The notes below the pieces were generated by a model. It was not told the DNA's origin. It did no database searches and saw only the letters and a list, made by a program, of their open reading frames with translations. The position numbers and the translations under genes were made by a program. A DNA stretch of 64,000 nucleotides from Lingula anatina (Eukaryota; Brachiopoda; Lingulata; Lingulida; Lingulidae), in NCBI RefSeq assembly GCF_001039355.2, contig NW_019773559.1:231980-295979 (forward strand), given 5' to 3'. Positions 36,930-48,519 of this stretch are shown here, piece by piece (position 1 is the stretch's first letter; the number at the start of each line of letters is the position of its first letter).

Positions 36930-37091
36930 NNNNNNNNNNNNNNNNNNNNNNNNNNNNNNNNNNNNNNNNNNNNNNNNNNNNNNNNNNNNNNNNNNNNNNN
37001 NNNNNNNNNNNNNNNNNNNNNNNNNNNNNNNNNNNNNNNNNNNNNNNNNNNNNNNNNNNNNNNNNNNNNNNNNNNNNNNNNNNNNNNNNNN
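36930..37091. other. Assembly gap (162 N)
   Basis: Run of N between copies 2 and 3 of the duplicated locus. ORFs crossing it are meaningless. Confidence 1.
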
Positions 37092-38478
37092 CGTTCTAAA
37101 CAAGTTAGCCTCAGCATGCTCTGAATAAAGATCTTAACTCGTCCAAACTTTATGTCGTGCAAGGGTATCTTGCCTGGTTGTCAATATGGAGAAGTAATCG
37201 TGACCGTTTGCGTAAAATTAATCGATGACAAATTTTCCTCGTCTTCTAAAAATGTCGCTTGGCAGTTCAGCTCCATGCATGTTCCACAATAGCGTCAGAT
37301 ATCGATTACCATACGTCAGTTTAAAAAGGAAATCAACAACTAGCTACCTGATAAAATTGACAAAATAACGAACGTCTACTTAATCAGAAATGTTACCATG
37401 TTCGTTAACGTTTGAAATCTTGATCTCATTGACACGCATCTATAAATATCAACTTTTATGGCTAAAAAGTACCCACGCTTTGGGCTTGTGTGTCGCCTTC
37501 AGGGACCAAACTTTTTTTCCTATTTTGGCCCCTGAAGAAGGCACTCGAGTCGAAAGCTCGAGTACTTCTTATCCATCATGGCTGATATTTATAGATTCCA
37601 ATGTAATTAAATTTTCTCTTATACAAGATCAACGCGCTGATTATGAAGAATCCTCAAACCTTGATCTGTAAATGTTGAGAAGTATTTCATGTTTACTAGT
37701 CTGGTATTTATGCACTGTTCAGACGGCAATATTGTAACATGCAGAGATCTCTGACGTGATTGGCGTTTTACCAACGGGCGGGAACTGTTGGGGGGGGGGG
37801 GGTATCGAGATCGAGGGGGATTCTTCTACTTCACTTCACATTGTTGTGTCAACTGTTAAATCTTTATTAAAAAGTCACTACAAGAAGCTAACAGTTGATG
37901 TCCCAACTCATTAATAAGCACAGCACAAAGCTCATGTTTAATTTTTCATCAATCCTGATGAGTAACTGCACGGTAAAACAGCTAGTGACATCCTCTTTAA
38001 ATATTGTCATTATTAACTCACTCAATGATTTTTTTCAGTTTTTGTTCATATAAATAAATGAAAACGGAGGAAAGTTTTGCTTTTTCGGCAGCATTGTGTC
38101 CTCGCTTGTTTGAAACTTTTCTACTGCAGTCCACGTATGTGTATAAATAAGAAATTCAATTAAACCCTCTGTGGATCAATCGGCTGGTTCAAAAGTGTAA
38201 TGTTTGACGACAGGAGCATCTTCAGGGCTTCCCCCCCTATCTAGCCACAGATTGCCTGGGTACTGCTTCGGCAACTGAAATGAACAGCATTCTCTTCACA
38301 TTCTGGTTTATGCAACCTTACTTAAAACAATTATCGAACATTTTTCATACTTCAACTTTTCTAATTAAAAAAAAAAGGCAGCACAAAAAAAAGCCTTTAA
38401 TTTACACTTCGTCAAATTTCTGGCCTACTCACTTACACTGAATTTGTACAGCACAGAAAGTAAACAAACAAAAAAAAA
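37092..38478. repeat. 1.4-kb allelic segment, copy 3
   Basis: Repeats 35537-36929 after the gap. The first 700 bp carry copy-1 variants and the remainder copy-2 variants (see findings). It runs on into unique NDUFB8 sequence, so this is the copy joined to the real gene. Confidence 0.88.
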
Positions 38479-40331
38479 AAAAAAGAAAAAGAAAAAAACA
38501 CCTGTGCAAATACATAATAAAAAAATGTACTCAACAAAACAATGAGGTATTTCTTTCAGTTATACTGTTTCAAACTGTTTTAGATGCATTTGGTCTGGTT
38601 TAGTGGCAATACTTCGACACATCTACCAGCTTAATGTGCATCTTTAAGGCATCTGATATTTTCAAAACATTCTTCAGCAATATCATTACATGAAGCATTT
38701 TGCCCCTTTCACTCACCCGTGTGTCGTCCCCAGTGGGATACAAGTACGCAAATGCAAATATGACACCAACCAATGTCCCATAAGACTTAAAATTTTCCCA
38801 TCTGAAAATAACAATGAAATGCCCTTGTAAATTCAAAATATAAATACACAATATCTGAATATACCCTCTTACAATTTTTTTAATTTTTATTTTGGGGATA
38901 AATGGTATTAAAAAAAATAGCCCTAAACAAGGCTGTCAGCACTGTAGGATGCCACTCGAGACTGGAAAACATAGAGAAATCAGCCCAAGGTGGGGTTAAA
39001 TTTTCATCAATAAGGGTGAAACATTATGAGCAAGGAATGTCACCTTAGTAATCAGAACAAAAGCGACACACAGAATATATGTGGTTGGCTTGTTTTGTTG
39101 TCCAAGAGCCTGTAATGGTCAGAATTTCATAGAAAACCTCCACAAAAATATTAATAACCGTGGATAAATGGCGTCTGCCCATATTTATTGTCACAGCTCA
39201 ATTGCTAGTATTCCATTATTTCGCTCTCACGCCTTCTCTCTCCCAATGTACCGCAAAACCATGCCTGATTTTATGACCAAGGGCTCTAGGTTTTCCAGAT
39301 GTAAATAAAACAAATGAGAAGGTGGGAAATGCTTACTTAATTGCTTCTTAGGTCAACAAAATACACTGATTTGCACCCTACTTACACTCCGAATCCTCCA
39401 TATCGATAACCATCAAGTGTATCTGCTCCTAACCAATCTGAATCAACGTGTATCTGAATATAAAAGAAGTGAACAGTAAGAACCAAACAATTCACCAAAA
39501 CCACCACAGCAGTACTATTTTAATGAAATCAACAGGGGAGGCGACATACATTTTCTTTACTTAACAAATGGATATTGGTATATGTGTATTTTTTCTCTTA
39601 TATATAAATAATGTTTCTGTTACGTTGTATTAAAATTCCATCCATTTTTATGAACGTCCAGTTCTTTCCCTTCCTTAACATTACCATCACCCCAAGACAC
39701 AGCCCCGAAAAGATTTCCTCTTCAAATCATGTGTAAATGCCACCTTTTACTCACTGCATCGCCATAATTTTCCTTCACATCTGAAAAGTCCCAAGCAGGG
39801 TTTTCACTTCTCTGCACATTTGGAACTTTGGGGAACATTGGGTAATCCCCTTGAGTTCCCGTGGGATCACACTGATAGTCTTCTGGTGGCATCCCATACT
39901 TGTTAGCAGCAGCTATTCTCTCTTCTTCAGTACGAGGTGCAGTTCCAGGGGCGTAGGGGATCTTCACTAGATTAAAAAATTTAAAGTGTAATTTCTGTTT
40001 GCCTGTCCTCTCCACCCCATTACCTCTCTCTTAGGCCATTCCATTTTTTTTTTTTTTTGAAAGACATTTGATACCTTGAATGAATTTTTTTAAGTAAAAA
40101 GTTGGGAGGCCCATTTTCTAAATGTTCTTCAATATGACAGTTATATTGAGGAAAAAGATGATGATAAAAAAAAATCACAGTTAAGGAAATAAGGTAATAG
40201 TTAGTGAGTGTTTGGGAAGGATGTGAAATGGACGTGGAATTTTAACTTTCAACTTTAACACCAAAACTTAGCTCTCTCTGTGATTATATCTTTAAAATCA
40301 AATTAAATATGAATATTTGATTTTAGCACTT

Positions 40332-40379
<48 letters not shown>

Positions 40380-42031
40380 AAAGTTTTTGAAAAAAAATTA
40401 TTTTGAAAATTTTGCAGGAAGGACGTATCTGAGAATTTGATTTGTCAATTGCTAAATAAATGTAAAACAAAGTTTAAAAATAATTTATGATATATTTATT
40501 TGAGTTTGATGAATGATAATGAAAGTAAAGATGTCCTTCTATGATCATATATTTTACCATCAAACATTTTCCTATTTTGACAATGTGGATATGAGGTCCC
40601 ATCTGATCTTATCATCTTTCAAAAGCATTGTAACATTTCAGAGAAACCCTAGCCAAATACATTCATTAAAATATAATTTACAAGATAATAATATCAAAAT
40701 TATTCATTCAAAGAAAGGGTTTTTAAGTAAAAAAAGATTCTGTATATAATATCTCTGCATTTTAAGTTCTAGATTATCTAGAACGACATAAGGGTTTAGG
40801 TGTCACAAGAAAAGGGATGACTTAAAAAAACAAAATATACCACTTGGTAATTTAAATTGCAGATCCAACTGCACAAATCAGTATGATTTGTTTATCATGG
40901 GTCATTCGCCATGTTGGCGAGTGGCTCTTCTTGGCAATATGGAAAAATAAACAGCTCTGAGCTGCATTCACTAGTCACGGGAATAAAGTGCTTCACAGAC
41001 CATGCAAATAATATGAATGTTTCACGCATCTGGCTTTCAAGAATAACAAAAATACCCAATGTGACATTCACATATTACCTGTAAAATGGACATGGTATAA
41101 GCAAGCTGCCTGTAAAATGGACATGGTATACGCAAGCTGGATGAAGAAATATGAAATCTTATCTTTATTTGCACTGTTAAAAAAAAAAAAAAAAAAAATT
41201 GCCAACAGAGACTGCATAAAACTGGAACACCGTAGCGACTAAATCATGCTAGTGCATTAATTAATTACTGCTTATGTAGAAAATTTGTGTATTTGGTTTT
41301 GTTTTTCTATTGTAATAAAAGAAGGAATTGGTGTGCACAAATCCTAATATCAGGATACTTGAGTACAGAGTTGACTTTAAAAAGCCTATATTTGCATTTT
41401 ATTTTCAAATCTCTCGCTTCAGGGTATTATTATTATTATTATTACTAAATAATTTATTATTTATTATAACTTTTAAGAGTTCAGTCAGTATTGAAATTTC
41501 TGAGATATATTTTGTACATGAATGTATGTAAATTAGCTGAATAAAATTATTTTTCATGTTTTACAGCTTGTGGGTATATGCTTCTTCACTGACAAATATG
41601 AACAGGAATATTATAAATACAGTAGTACTAGTAAGTGTCAAAATTATCCTGGAATAAAAAGAACGATTTTCAATATTAAGAAATTTAAAACGAAATTTAC
41701 AAAACTGTTACATTCCGTAGCGCTGTCACAACCTATCTTAAGAATTTCATTTTTTTATGCAGTATGATACTTAACTTATCTTGAAAGAAAATATACTTTA
41801 TAGATTAAGAAATTTAAAACCAAATTCACGAAGCTGTGGCGCTGCTACAATCTATGTTACTGCACACAAGGTTTAGACAATCCACAACTTACCTGGTTTA
41901 AAACCTCCTTTAATTACTGTTTTAAGCATAGAAACAGCATATGGAGTCGTTGTCCGAATATTTCGTGTGCTGACAAACGAACATGATACTGGCTGTCCAT
42001 GTCGGACAGCCGAAAGTAACCTGGACGCCAT
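38176..42031 (-). CDS. NDUFB8: NADH dehydrogenase (complex I) 1 beta subcomplex subunit 8
   Basis: Accessory subunit of mitochondrial complex I (ASHI subunit), a single-pass inner-membrane protein. Minus-strand exons 42031-41893, 39966-39755, 39453-39386, 38801-38717, 38274-38176; phases 1, 0, 2, 0; 200 residues (human 186). MASRLLSAVRHG at the N-terminus looks like a mitochondrial presequence. Family matches: YAPGTAPRTEEERIAAANKYG with the YxxxPxxY-type segment after it, the membrane helix YGTLVGVIFAFAYLYP, and the tail LPKQYPGNLWLDRGG (human PKQYPYNNLYLERGG). The last exon was found by that match. It occurs again at 36721-36623 and, cut by an N, at 32470-32415; these belong to allelic copies. 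TTTATT at 37863-37868 is the minus-strand poly(A) signal. Confidence 0.92.
39967..41892 (-). other. NDUFB8: NDUFB8 intron 1
   Basis: 1.9 kb, AT-rich. Holds (CA)n then A-run at about 40336-40382, a 31-bp tandem duplication (cctgtaaaatggacatggta...) at 41079-41139 and an A-run at 41179. No gene seen. Confidence 0.7.
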
Positions 42032-43040
42032 TTTCTTACACCATCACAATCTTCCGAAGAGTCGATTTTTCTTTGCGCTGATTGGTTATTTATGACTCGT
42101 GACTCAGGGTGTTGAATCTAAAATGTGTTAGAGGCGACAGGTGTGTTATCCAGTCGTATGAAAATGCACTTGTCGCCGATGGCACTGGGTCTGTGCATTT
42201 TGCCAAAACCTGCGTGTCCCTGCGTCGCCAGAGCCAAAGCTGGAGCAAGACCCGCACACAGAATACCACAAAGGCATATATATATATATATATAAGCCTA
42301 CTGAGTACGCAAATAAAACCTACCACTAAGGCTTTTTTACACTTATTTTTATACCTCTGTGCACAAAAGAAAAAGGTAGGCCTATACAGTACAACCGTTA
42401 ATTCATATGCACATGTGTACCTGTACATGTATTTCAAAATATGTTTTATTTACACTTTGAGACAATACCACAGGCTACCTCACAGTATTCACGTGAAATG
42501 CTACATCATACATGTAGCATTAAGCCCATGCGTTTGTTTGTAAATTTTTTCATTAGGCCGATAGATGAACATTTGTCACTATTGGGATTAATTTTTTTTA
42601 ATATATATATAAAATTGACATTTTTACTTCGTAATTTACCGGTAGTTAGCACCTATACGACTTTTACCCGTGGCACGAAAACACATAGATTAACATGCGT
42701 GTGTTTTGAACATCTAGCACAGCCTTAACTACGCCTCCTTCTCATCGTTATCGCTTGCGACACGCACCTCGTAGAATGCCGCGTAGTTTCGGAAAACAAT
42801 TCCCCATTGTCAGGTTACAAGGCAATCTGCCAGGCAATAGTTTTATTCGACTATATGTAATTTTTGCTGTTGTTCCAGATAGGGACAAGTATTTCATAGC
42901 GTATACACGGTCGCTCTGAAGAGTCTAGATTTTCCACATGTCGCTGACTTGTGCTAGGAATTAAATCATTTTGATCAGTGCATCGCTCTGGGTGACTCAG
43001 TTCTGCGCGAAGTGGAATTCTTTTAAACGTGCGGTACATA
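42032..43040. promoter_or_regulatory. Divergent promoter region, NDUFB8 / deacetylase-like gene
   Basis: About 1 kb between head-to-head start codons. On the NDUFB8 side an inverted CCAAT box (ATTGG, 42081-42085) lies 50 bp before its ATG, and an AP-1-like TGACTCA is at 42100-42106. (TA)n at 42277-42293. The 42109-42543 ORF on + overlaps simple repeats and is not credited. Confidence 0.5.
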
Positions 43041-44279
43041 ATGGCCGTGTGGAACGGAGATATTTTCGCGATACGGTTGGTGTTCGTCCTGTGCTGTATT
43101 TGTTTATTGGCCCGGGACGTCACGGCCAAGTGCGACCTGTCTAACTGTATTGAACCGAGGTGTCTGTGCCCCAGCAACGTCCCACCAGGGCAGTTACAGC
43201 CACCTCAAGTTCCACAGGTAGTTTACTTCACCTTCCTGGGGACCATGGACGAAAGTAAGTACAAACACATTGAGGATATTTTCTCAGAGGACTTGAAGAA
43301 TCCAAACTACTGCCCGGTAGCTGCCACTTTCTTCATTGGAGACTTTGACACCGTGGCGAGCCCCGTTCGTAAAACCAATTATACTTATGTGAAGAAGTTG
43401 TACGAGATGGGACATGAGGTTGCCACCACGGGGACTAACATTCAGTATCCCGTTACGTGGTGGCACAGGGCGGCCTCCGCAGACTACGTCAATGAAGTAG
43501 TGTTCCAGAAAATACGGATTGCGACAGACGCGGAGATAAACGGGGACGACATCCAGGGATTTCGCGTGCCATTCTTAAACAATGGCGGAGACGCACAGTT
43601 TGGAATGCTGCACGATTATAACTTCACGTACGACTCCTCGTTGGTAAACGGACCTTATACACTGCGGGACTACCAGGCAACGTCTCACAGCCCTCTTTAT
43701 CCGTTCACTTTAGATGTTCCTCCGGACAAAAAGCTATGTGACATCACCCCCGTCAATTGCCCAAGCCAGTCTTACCCTGGACTATGGGAAATACCATTGA
43801 ATCGTATCTATGGCAATGACGGTCAAGCATGCGTGGCAGCGAGTGATTGCAATGTACGGGATACGTCAGACGTTTTTAATTTCCTCGTTAATAATTTCAA
43901 TCGCAATTACCGCTCTAACAGAGCACCTCTCGGAATTTATCTGCAAATTGATTGGTTTAAAGAAAAGCCTTTCACACTCGAAGGGGTCAAGCGCTTTATT
44001 CGGCACGTCGCCAGTAAGAGAGACGCATGGGTTATTACCGTGTCCCAGTTGATTGATTGGATGAAGTCCCCAATGTCGCCGTCACGTGCAATCACTTTCG
44101 GCGCGTGGAGAAACTCAAAGCTGCCATGTAGCCGGCCGCAAACATATAATTCACCGAATACTAATTATGTGGATCACATGGGTCACAGGAGTTCCGCGAT
44201 TTTTATCACGAAAAACAGCCTGTTAATGGCGACGTCTTTTTTCTTAGCATTGGGCTCACAGTTCTTTATTGCACCTTAA
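43041..44279 (+). CDS. Chitin-deacetylase-like (CE4/NodB) protein, probably catalytically inactive
   Basis: Single-exon, 412 residues from the ATG at 43041 (A at -3). Signal peptide about 1-30 (IFAIRLVFVLCCICLLA), then a short cysteine-rich segment (CDLSNCIEPRCLCPSN) and a CE4 domain of arthropod/mollusc chitin-deacetylase type: GFRVPFLNNGGD (173-184), YDSSL, LWEIPLN (248-254). The catalytic motifs have changed. Motif 1 TFDD is TFLG (64-67), the motif 2 metal histidines after GHE (124-126) are replaced (ATTGTN), and the motif 5 histidine (YLH) is glutamine (IYLQ, 300-302). So it probably binds rather than deacetylates chitin. The C-terminus is hydrophobic (LLMATSFFLALGSQFFI), as in a GPI-anchor signal. 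Lack of introns in an intron-rich window suggests a retrocopy or intron loss. AATAAA follows the stop by 9 bp. Confidence 0.85.
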   Translation: MAVWNGDIFAIRLVFVLCCICLLARDVTAKCDLSNCIEPRCLCPSNVPPGQLQPPQVPQVVYFTFLGTMDESKYKHIEDIFSEDLKNPNYCPVAATFFIGDFDTVASPVRKTNYTYVKKLYEMGHEVATTGTNIQYPVTWWHRAASADYVNEVVFQKIRIATDAEINGDDIQGFRVPFLNNGGDAQFGMLHDYNFTYDSSLVNGPYTLRDYQATSHSPLYPFTLDVPPDKKLCDITPVNCPSQSYPGLWEIPLNRIYGNDGQACVAASDCNVRDTSDVFNFLVNNFNRNYRSNRAPLGIYLQIDWFKEKPFTLEGVKRFIRHVASKRDAWVITVSQLIDWMKSPMSPSRAITFGAWRNSKLPCSRPQTYNSPNTNYVDHMGHRSSAIFITKNSLLMATSFFLALGSQFFIAP

Positions 44280-44288
44280 AATTCTTGA

Positions 44289-44294
44289 AATAAA
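44289..44294 (+). terminator. Poly(A) signal of the deacetylase-like gene
   Basis: AATAAA 9 bp after the stop codon, running into a short A-tract. Confidence 0.5.
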
Positions 44295-44737
44295 AAAAAA
44301 AGACATTACTAAATTAAGATTTTTCCTCACTGCAAAGTAGGCCTGTAATTATACATGATGTGATCGTTCTTATTCCTCTAATTAATTAAACTGAGACGCG
44401 TTTTCAAATGAACAGAGAGTTTGTTTGTTTGTTCACTAGTTTATTACATCCAGAGCGGGTTTTCCAGTTATGCTTTTGATATACATTTCTTTTTAATCTG
44501 ATATATATATATATCAGTTTCCGTAGGAAAAAATGGTTTTCAGTTGTCCTTCATAAGTTACGACAGACTAACACCAAGGAGTTTGAAACTCTTTGCTTAC
44601 ACGTACTGAGAGTTAAAGGCAAAGTAACTGCTCTTGGTTAAATAACAATAGTTTTGATAAGTTTTTAATTACATTCTACATATAAAGTTCATAACTCGCG
44701 CCTTCTAACATACGACATACAAGTTAATCTTCCCCGA

Positions 44738-46760
44738 TTACTGTAACTCGTGCTCATCCACGTCCTCAAGCGATGGTACGTAGTTGATGCAATCTATAAG
44801 ACCTTCCTTGTAGAACCCCTGTAACGCTTTCACGCGGAAGAAGTTCTGCAGCATCTTGATGGACTTGACACCGAGCTCTCGTTCCACGATCTTCTCCTCG
44901 GTGGTTGTCCATTTGAAGAGACCCCACACCGCACTGTGCTTCTTTTCCGTAATAATTCTCTGCGGGGCGATCTTGAAGTCCATCTTATACAACACGTACA
45001 TGCAGTCCACGAACTGGTTGTCGTCTGACTTGCCGAACGCTACCATGCCGTAGCGGGCCCCCGAGTTGTCTTTCTGATTATACTTGAACTCCATGACCTT
45101 GTAAGACCATTCCTCTGCCCAATGGATTCCGTTCATCTTCTTTCGCATTTCATCGTTTATCCCTGTAATATGATGGAAATGAATACAATTATAAGTCTTC
45201 ATGGAGAGATGCTGCAATAACCAGTAACCAGACAAGTCTGAGCAAAGATGCTTTAGTTGTGTCAAAAATACCAAAAAATACTTATCACGTGCACACAGCA
45301 CTTGTTGGCCAAGAATTTCGAAATAAAAAAGAATTATTTGAAAGGGGGTTAATTTTTTTAGGAATGACATGCCGCAAATGCAGACCCCCCTGACACCCCC
45401 CCCCCCCCCCCCCCCATAAATCCGCAACTGGGAAATCAACAACCAGAACAATTTTATAGGACACTTTTACCACACATGACGGGTGAACTCAAGAAGAAAA
45501 CGATATTGTTTTGCCCTACACTTCCCGCCAACGCCACCTCGTTGTATCTAAAATTGCCCTGTGAAAATCTGGCGAACCAATTAACATTATTTTGAAATAA
45601 TCCCACATGCTCACACCTCTACCACGGGATTACAGTTAAGTGATGTTGTCGAATTACAAATCAATTGACAGAATATTCATGTATGTCCAATGTCTGTCGA
45701 CAATAAGTAGTTCTTTTATGATCGTACATATCGCCAATTAAATAAAATGCTATTTTAATGTGCAGTATATTTTTATAAAAGGGATAGAAAGATAGTGGGT
45801 TGTTAGATCCACAATATCGAGGACGCAGAAAAGAAAATAATAATTCGTAATCTCTCTTTAACAAAATGAAGATTAGTGAATGTAATCATTAGAAAAGAGA
45901 TACAGACAGGAACTTAGAACGTACCTTCATAGGCATCCTGCATGTGGTCAAGGAATGGTGCTATGTTGGCAACTGGGATCCTTTTGGCTTCCATGACTTC
46001 ACAGCCTTCCTCCCACTTAGTAAACAGCTCCCCCTCCAGCTTTCTCTGTAGCTCTGTGGCATCATGCCTCGATACCTATGACACAACGTAAAAAAGAACC
46101 ATACATTTTGTTTTCATTGTTTGGTTATCTGCAGCTATTCATTTACTTGTGTGTGTGTGTGTGTGTGTTTCTTTTTCAGATTTCACAAACATGTGGTATG
46201 TTGAGAAAGCTTGCGAAATGTCTTATTAACCCTCATCCACAAGGAAATGGAACCCTACGTAAACCCTGAAACCGGGCCTCAGAGGCCCGGTGTACCATGA
46301 AAATCTGACTCCCCTAAAATGTGACTCCCCAGTCAGATTTTCATTATGAAAATGTGACTCCCCAGTCAGATTTTCATANTGTGTGTGTGTGTGTGTGTGT
46401 GTGTGTTTCTTTTTCAGATTTCACAAACATGTGGTATGTTGAGAAAGCTTGCGAAATGTCTTATTAAATGGTATTCAATGGTTGAGCTGATCCCCCCCCC
46501 CCCCCAAAAAAAAAAAATAATAAATAAATAAGATAATAATATTTAAATAAACAATGAAAAAACAGACATTATCTTTTGTTAAGCAAATGTCCTGACTTCC
46601 AATGTTACCTCACCTTGACACTGTAAAGTCCCTTCTTCACTTTCTGCAAGGCTTTGTTGATTTCAGTCTGGTCTGCTCCGCGGTCTAGAGCTGCGTTGAG
46701 GTTTCTGAGGTCTTCGTTCATTGCATTATATTGCGGCGGCGATGTCATGGGACCTGCCAT
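44738..46760 (-). CDS. Uncharacterised invertebrate protein, tandem family copy 1
   Basis: Minus-strand exons 46760-46614, 46075-45925, 45162-44738 (phases 0, 1); 240 residues. No named domain recognised. The N-terminal half is helical and charged (ADQTEINKALQKVKKGLYSV; LQRKLEGELFTKWEEG). The C-terminal half is a compact domain with GARYGMVAFGKSDDNQFVDC, YVLYKMDFKIAPQ and an acidic end (PSLEDVDEHELQ). No signal peptide or membrane helix, so probably cytosolic. I recall similar uncharacterised proteins in cnidarians and molluscs, but cannot check. The long ORF extending upstream of exon 3 (to 45451) is intron read-through. TTTATT at 44440-44445 could be the poly(A) signal. Confidence 0.75.
46145..46466. 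repeat. Short duplication around an N inside an intron
   Basis: A (TG)n tract plus about 60 bp (ttctttttcagatttcacaa...) at 46148-46228 recurs at 46380-46466 after the N at 46379. Between them, gtgactccccagtcagattt is repeated. The same contig-end signature as at 11900. Confidence 0.75.
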
Positions 46761-48519
46761 TTCAATGTTTAATTACTGAAAAATGTTAAATGTTACGTTA
46801 AACCCAACGCTTTCCTAGCAGTCGGCATATAAATATTCTACTCGGATATAGTTATTAAGAATAATAACATTGGGAAAAAATCGAAGTCCCTTTCAACAAG
46901 GCCCAAATTGGATCTGTAAGTAAAGTGGTGTGTAGGCCTAATTCAATTCCAGGAGGAAGCCTAGTCGGTGTAAAAAAAAGCTCGTGCATCGGCATGCGAT
47001 CCCCCAAAACAATCGACTGAGAAAGAAAAAACACAAATAAAATAAATGTAGCGGGACACAAGAAGCAAAATGTACTTAAATTAATGAAACCATATGTATC
47101 GTACATGTAGCCTAGCTTACTTCACATAAACTAGCATATTGCGAGATAAGAGCACCGTCTCAACGGGGAATAAATTCAGTGTTTAATGATTCAATCTTTT
47201 AATCCGTGTTAAAAAAACACGGAAATTAGATCCCGCATTCCTAGACAACCGTAGCGAAAAAAAAAGGACGAGAGCCTTAGCTTCGGGTTTGAGAAAGCTT
47301 TTCAAAAAAGGGGTACTGCCATTGGCCCGTTATTTTTAGATTGACCTGAAGGTCAATCGTTGAAAAAAAATGATTGTCAGCTCCTGGCTATAAGTCCCTC
47401 GTACCGTCACGTCGGGTTTTCATTCATAAATCGGTAAAGCTGGAGAAGCGTTCATTAAGCACTTGATATAATATTGCAATGAATAGATCGAATAGTATAA
47501 AATGTCAGCATAATAAATTAATATCTGGTAAAGGTTAGCGACACAACAAAACATCCCCACAGCACGGCCCAATCCGTATAGTATTATTTTCTGAGAATGA
47601 ACAACATGAACCTAAAAATGCACCAAATCACCATTGTCCAATTTATAAATTGATACATAGTGTAGAATGATACACACACTGAAAATACCTAAAATAAATA
47701 AAAAAAAGATAATTAATGCCTTTTCGAAATCATATACATATGGGATACATCTGTACAAAATGCTGGTCGAGCTTTTCCTCCTCGTGACAGCGTAACGGCT
47801 ATAGCATTTTGGAAGGGATGTAGCCAGGATATTTGTGAGACAACCCTGTGATAAAACCCTAGCTACGACCCTGGCAGAATGCTGCCTTGCCAAATTTATA
47901 CTTACATTTCTATACGTTTTTTCACTGATAGAATGCGTTTCAGCTGTGCAACTGACGGGTTCCGTTCTTAGACTCACATATATAGGCTACTTGCGCTGTG
48001 GTTGGAAATTTTACTGATGCGCAAAATAGCTGCAAAAATTCCAGGTTTCCAGGAATGAGTCAGTGATTACGGGATGGCACTCTGAAAGTGAAACCTGGAA
48101 AATCCCGTGAGTGGACTTTCTTGGAAGAGATGCGAAGTTATTAAGGGATCAGTGCTATACCAAACATTACCTTGACTTATAACCCCCCCCCCCACACACA
48201 CACACACACACACACACAAACGAGTGCGCATGACGTGTTGTCATCTAAATACATGAATCAGAATCGACTTTATTTATCATAATTTATGTACGCATCACAC
48301 ACCGAACGATCCAAGATCTTGGTGAGGAGGGTGAATGCAGGGTTAACGTTGATTTGTTCCTCTCAATTAATTTGTTTGAAGTGGGCGACTTTTTGTTCCC
48401 CAAATTTGTGGAATACAGAAAAGGGCATTTTGGTTAGTTTGGTCTCGTTTTGCAACTTGTACTTTTATGGGGGAGGGGGGGAGGGTTACTTCCGAAGCTA
48501 ATGGAAAGACATTCCATCA
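46761..48519. other. Intergenic, upstream of family copy 1
   Basis: No gene. 47170-47680 is homologous to 53220-53340 plus 56180-56583, and 47690-48030 to 59170-59640. This segment is the upstream flank of the duplicated gene. Its 47255-47300 part is an empty site for the foldback element. Confidence 0.6.

Noticed and set aside
36872-37162. ORFs crossing the N run
   Set aside because: Made of unknown bases.
38600-38720. Read-through C-terminus of NDUFB8 exon 4 ending at 38600
   Set aside because: A canonical donor at 38717 and a strongly matching last exon at 38274-38176 give the expected family C-terminus.
42109-42543. 144-residue plus-strand ORF
   Set aside because: Runs through (TA)n and a promoter region; no recognisable content.
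44738-45451. 237-residue uninterrupted ORF for family copy 1
   Set aside because: Sequence above 45162 is intron read-through, containing a C-run and low-complexity residues; a clean acceptor and homologous exons 1 and 2 exist.
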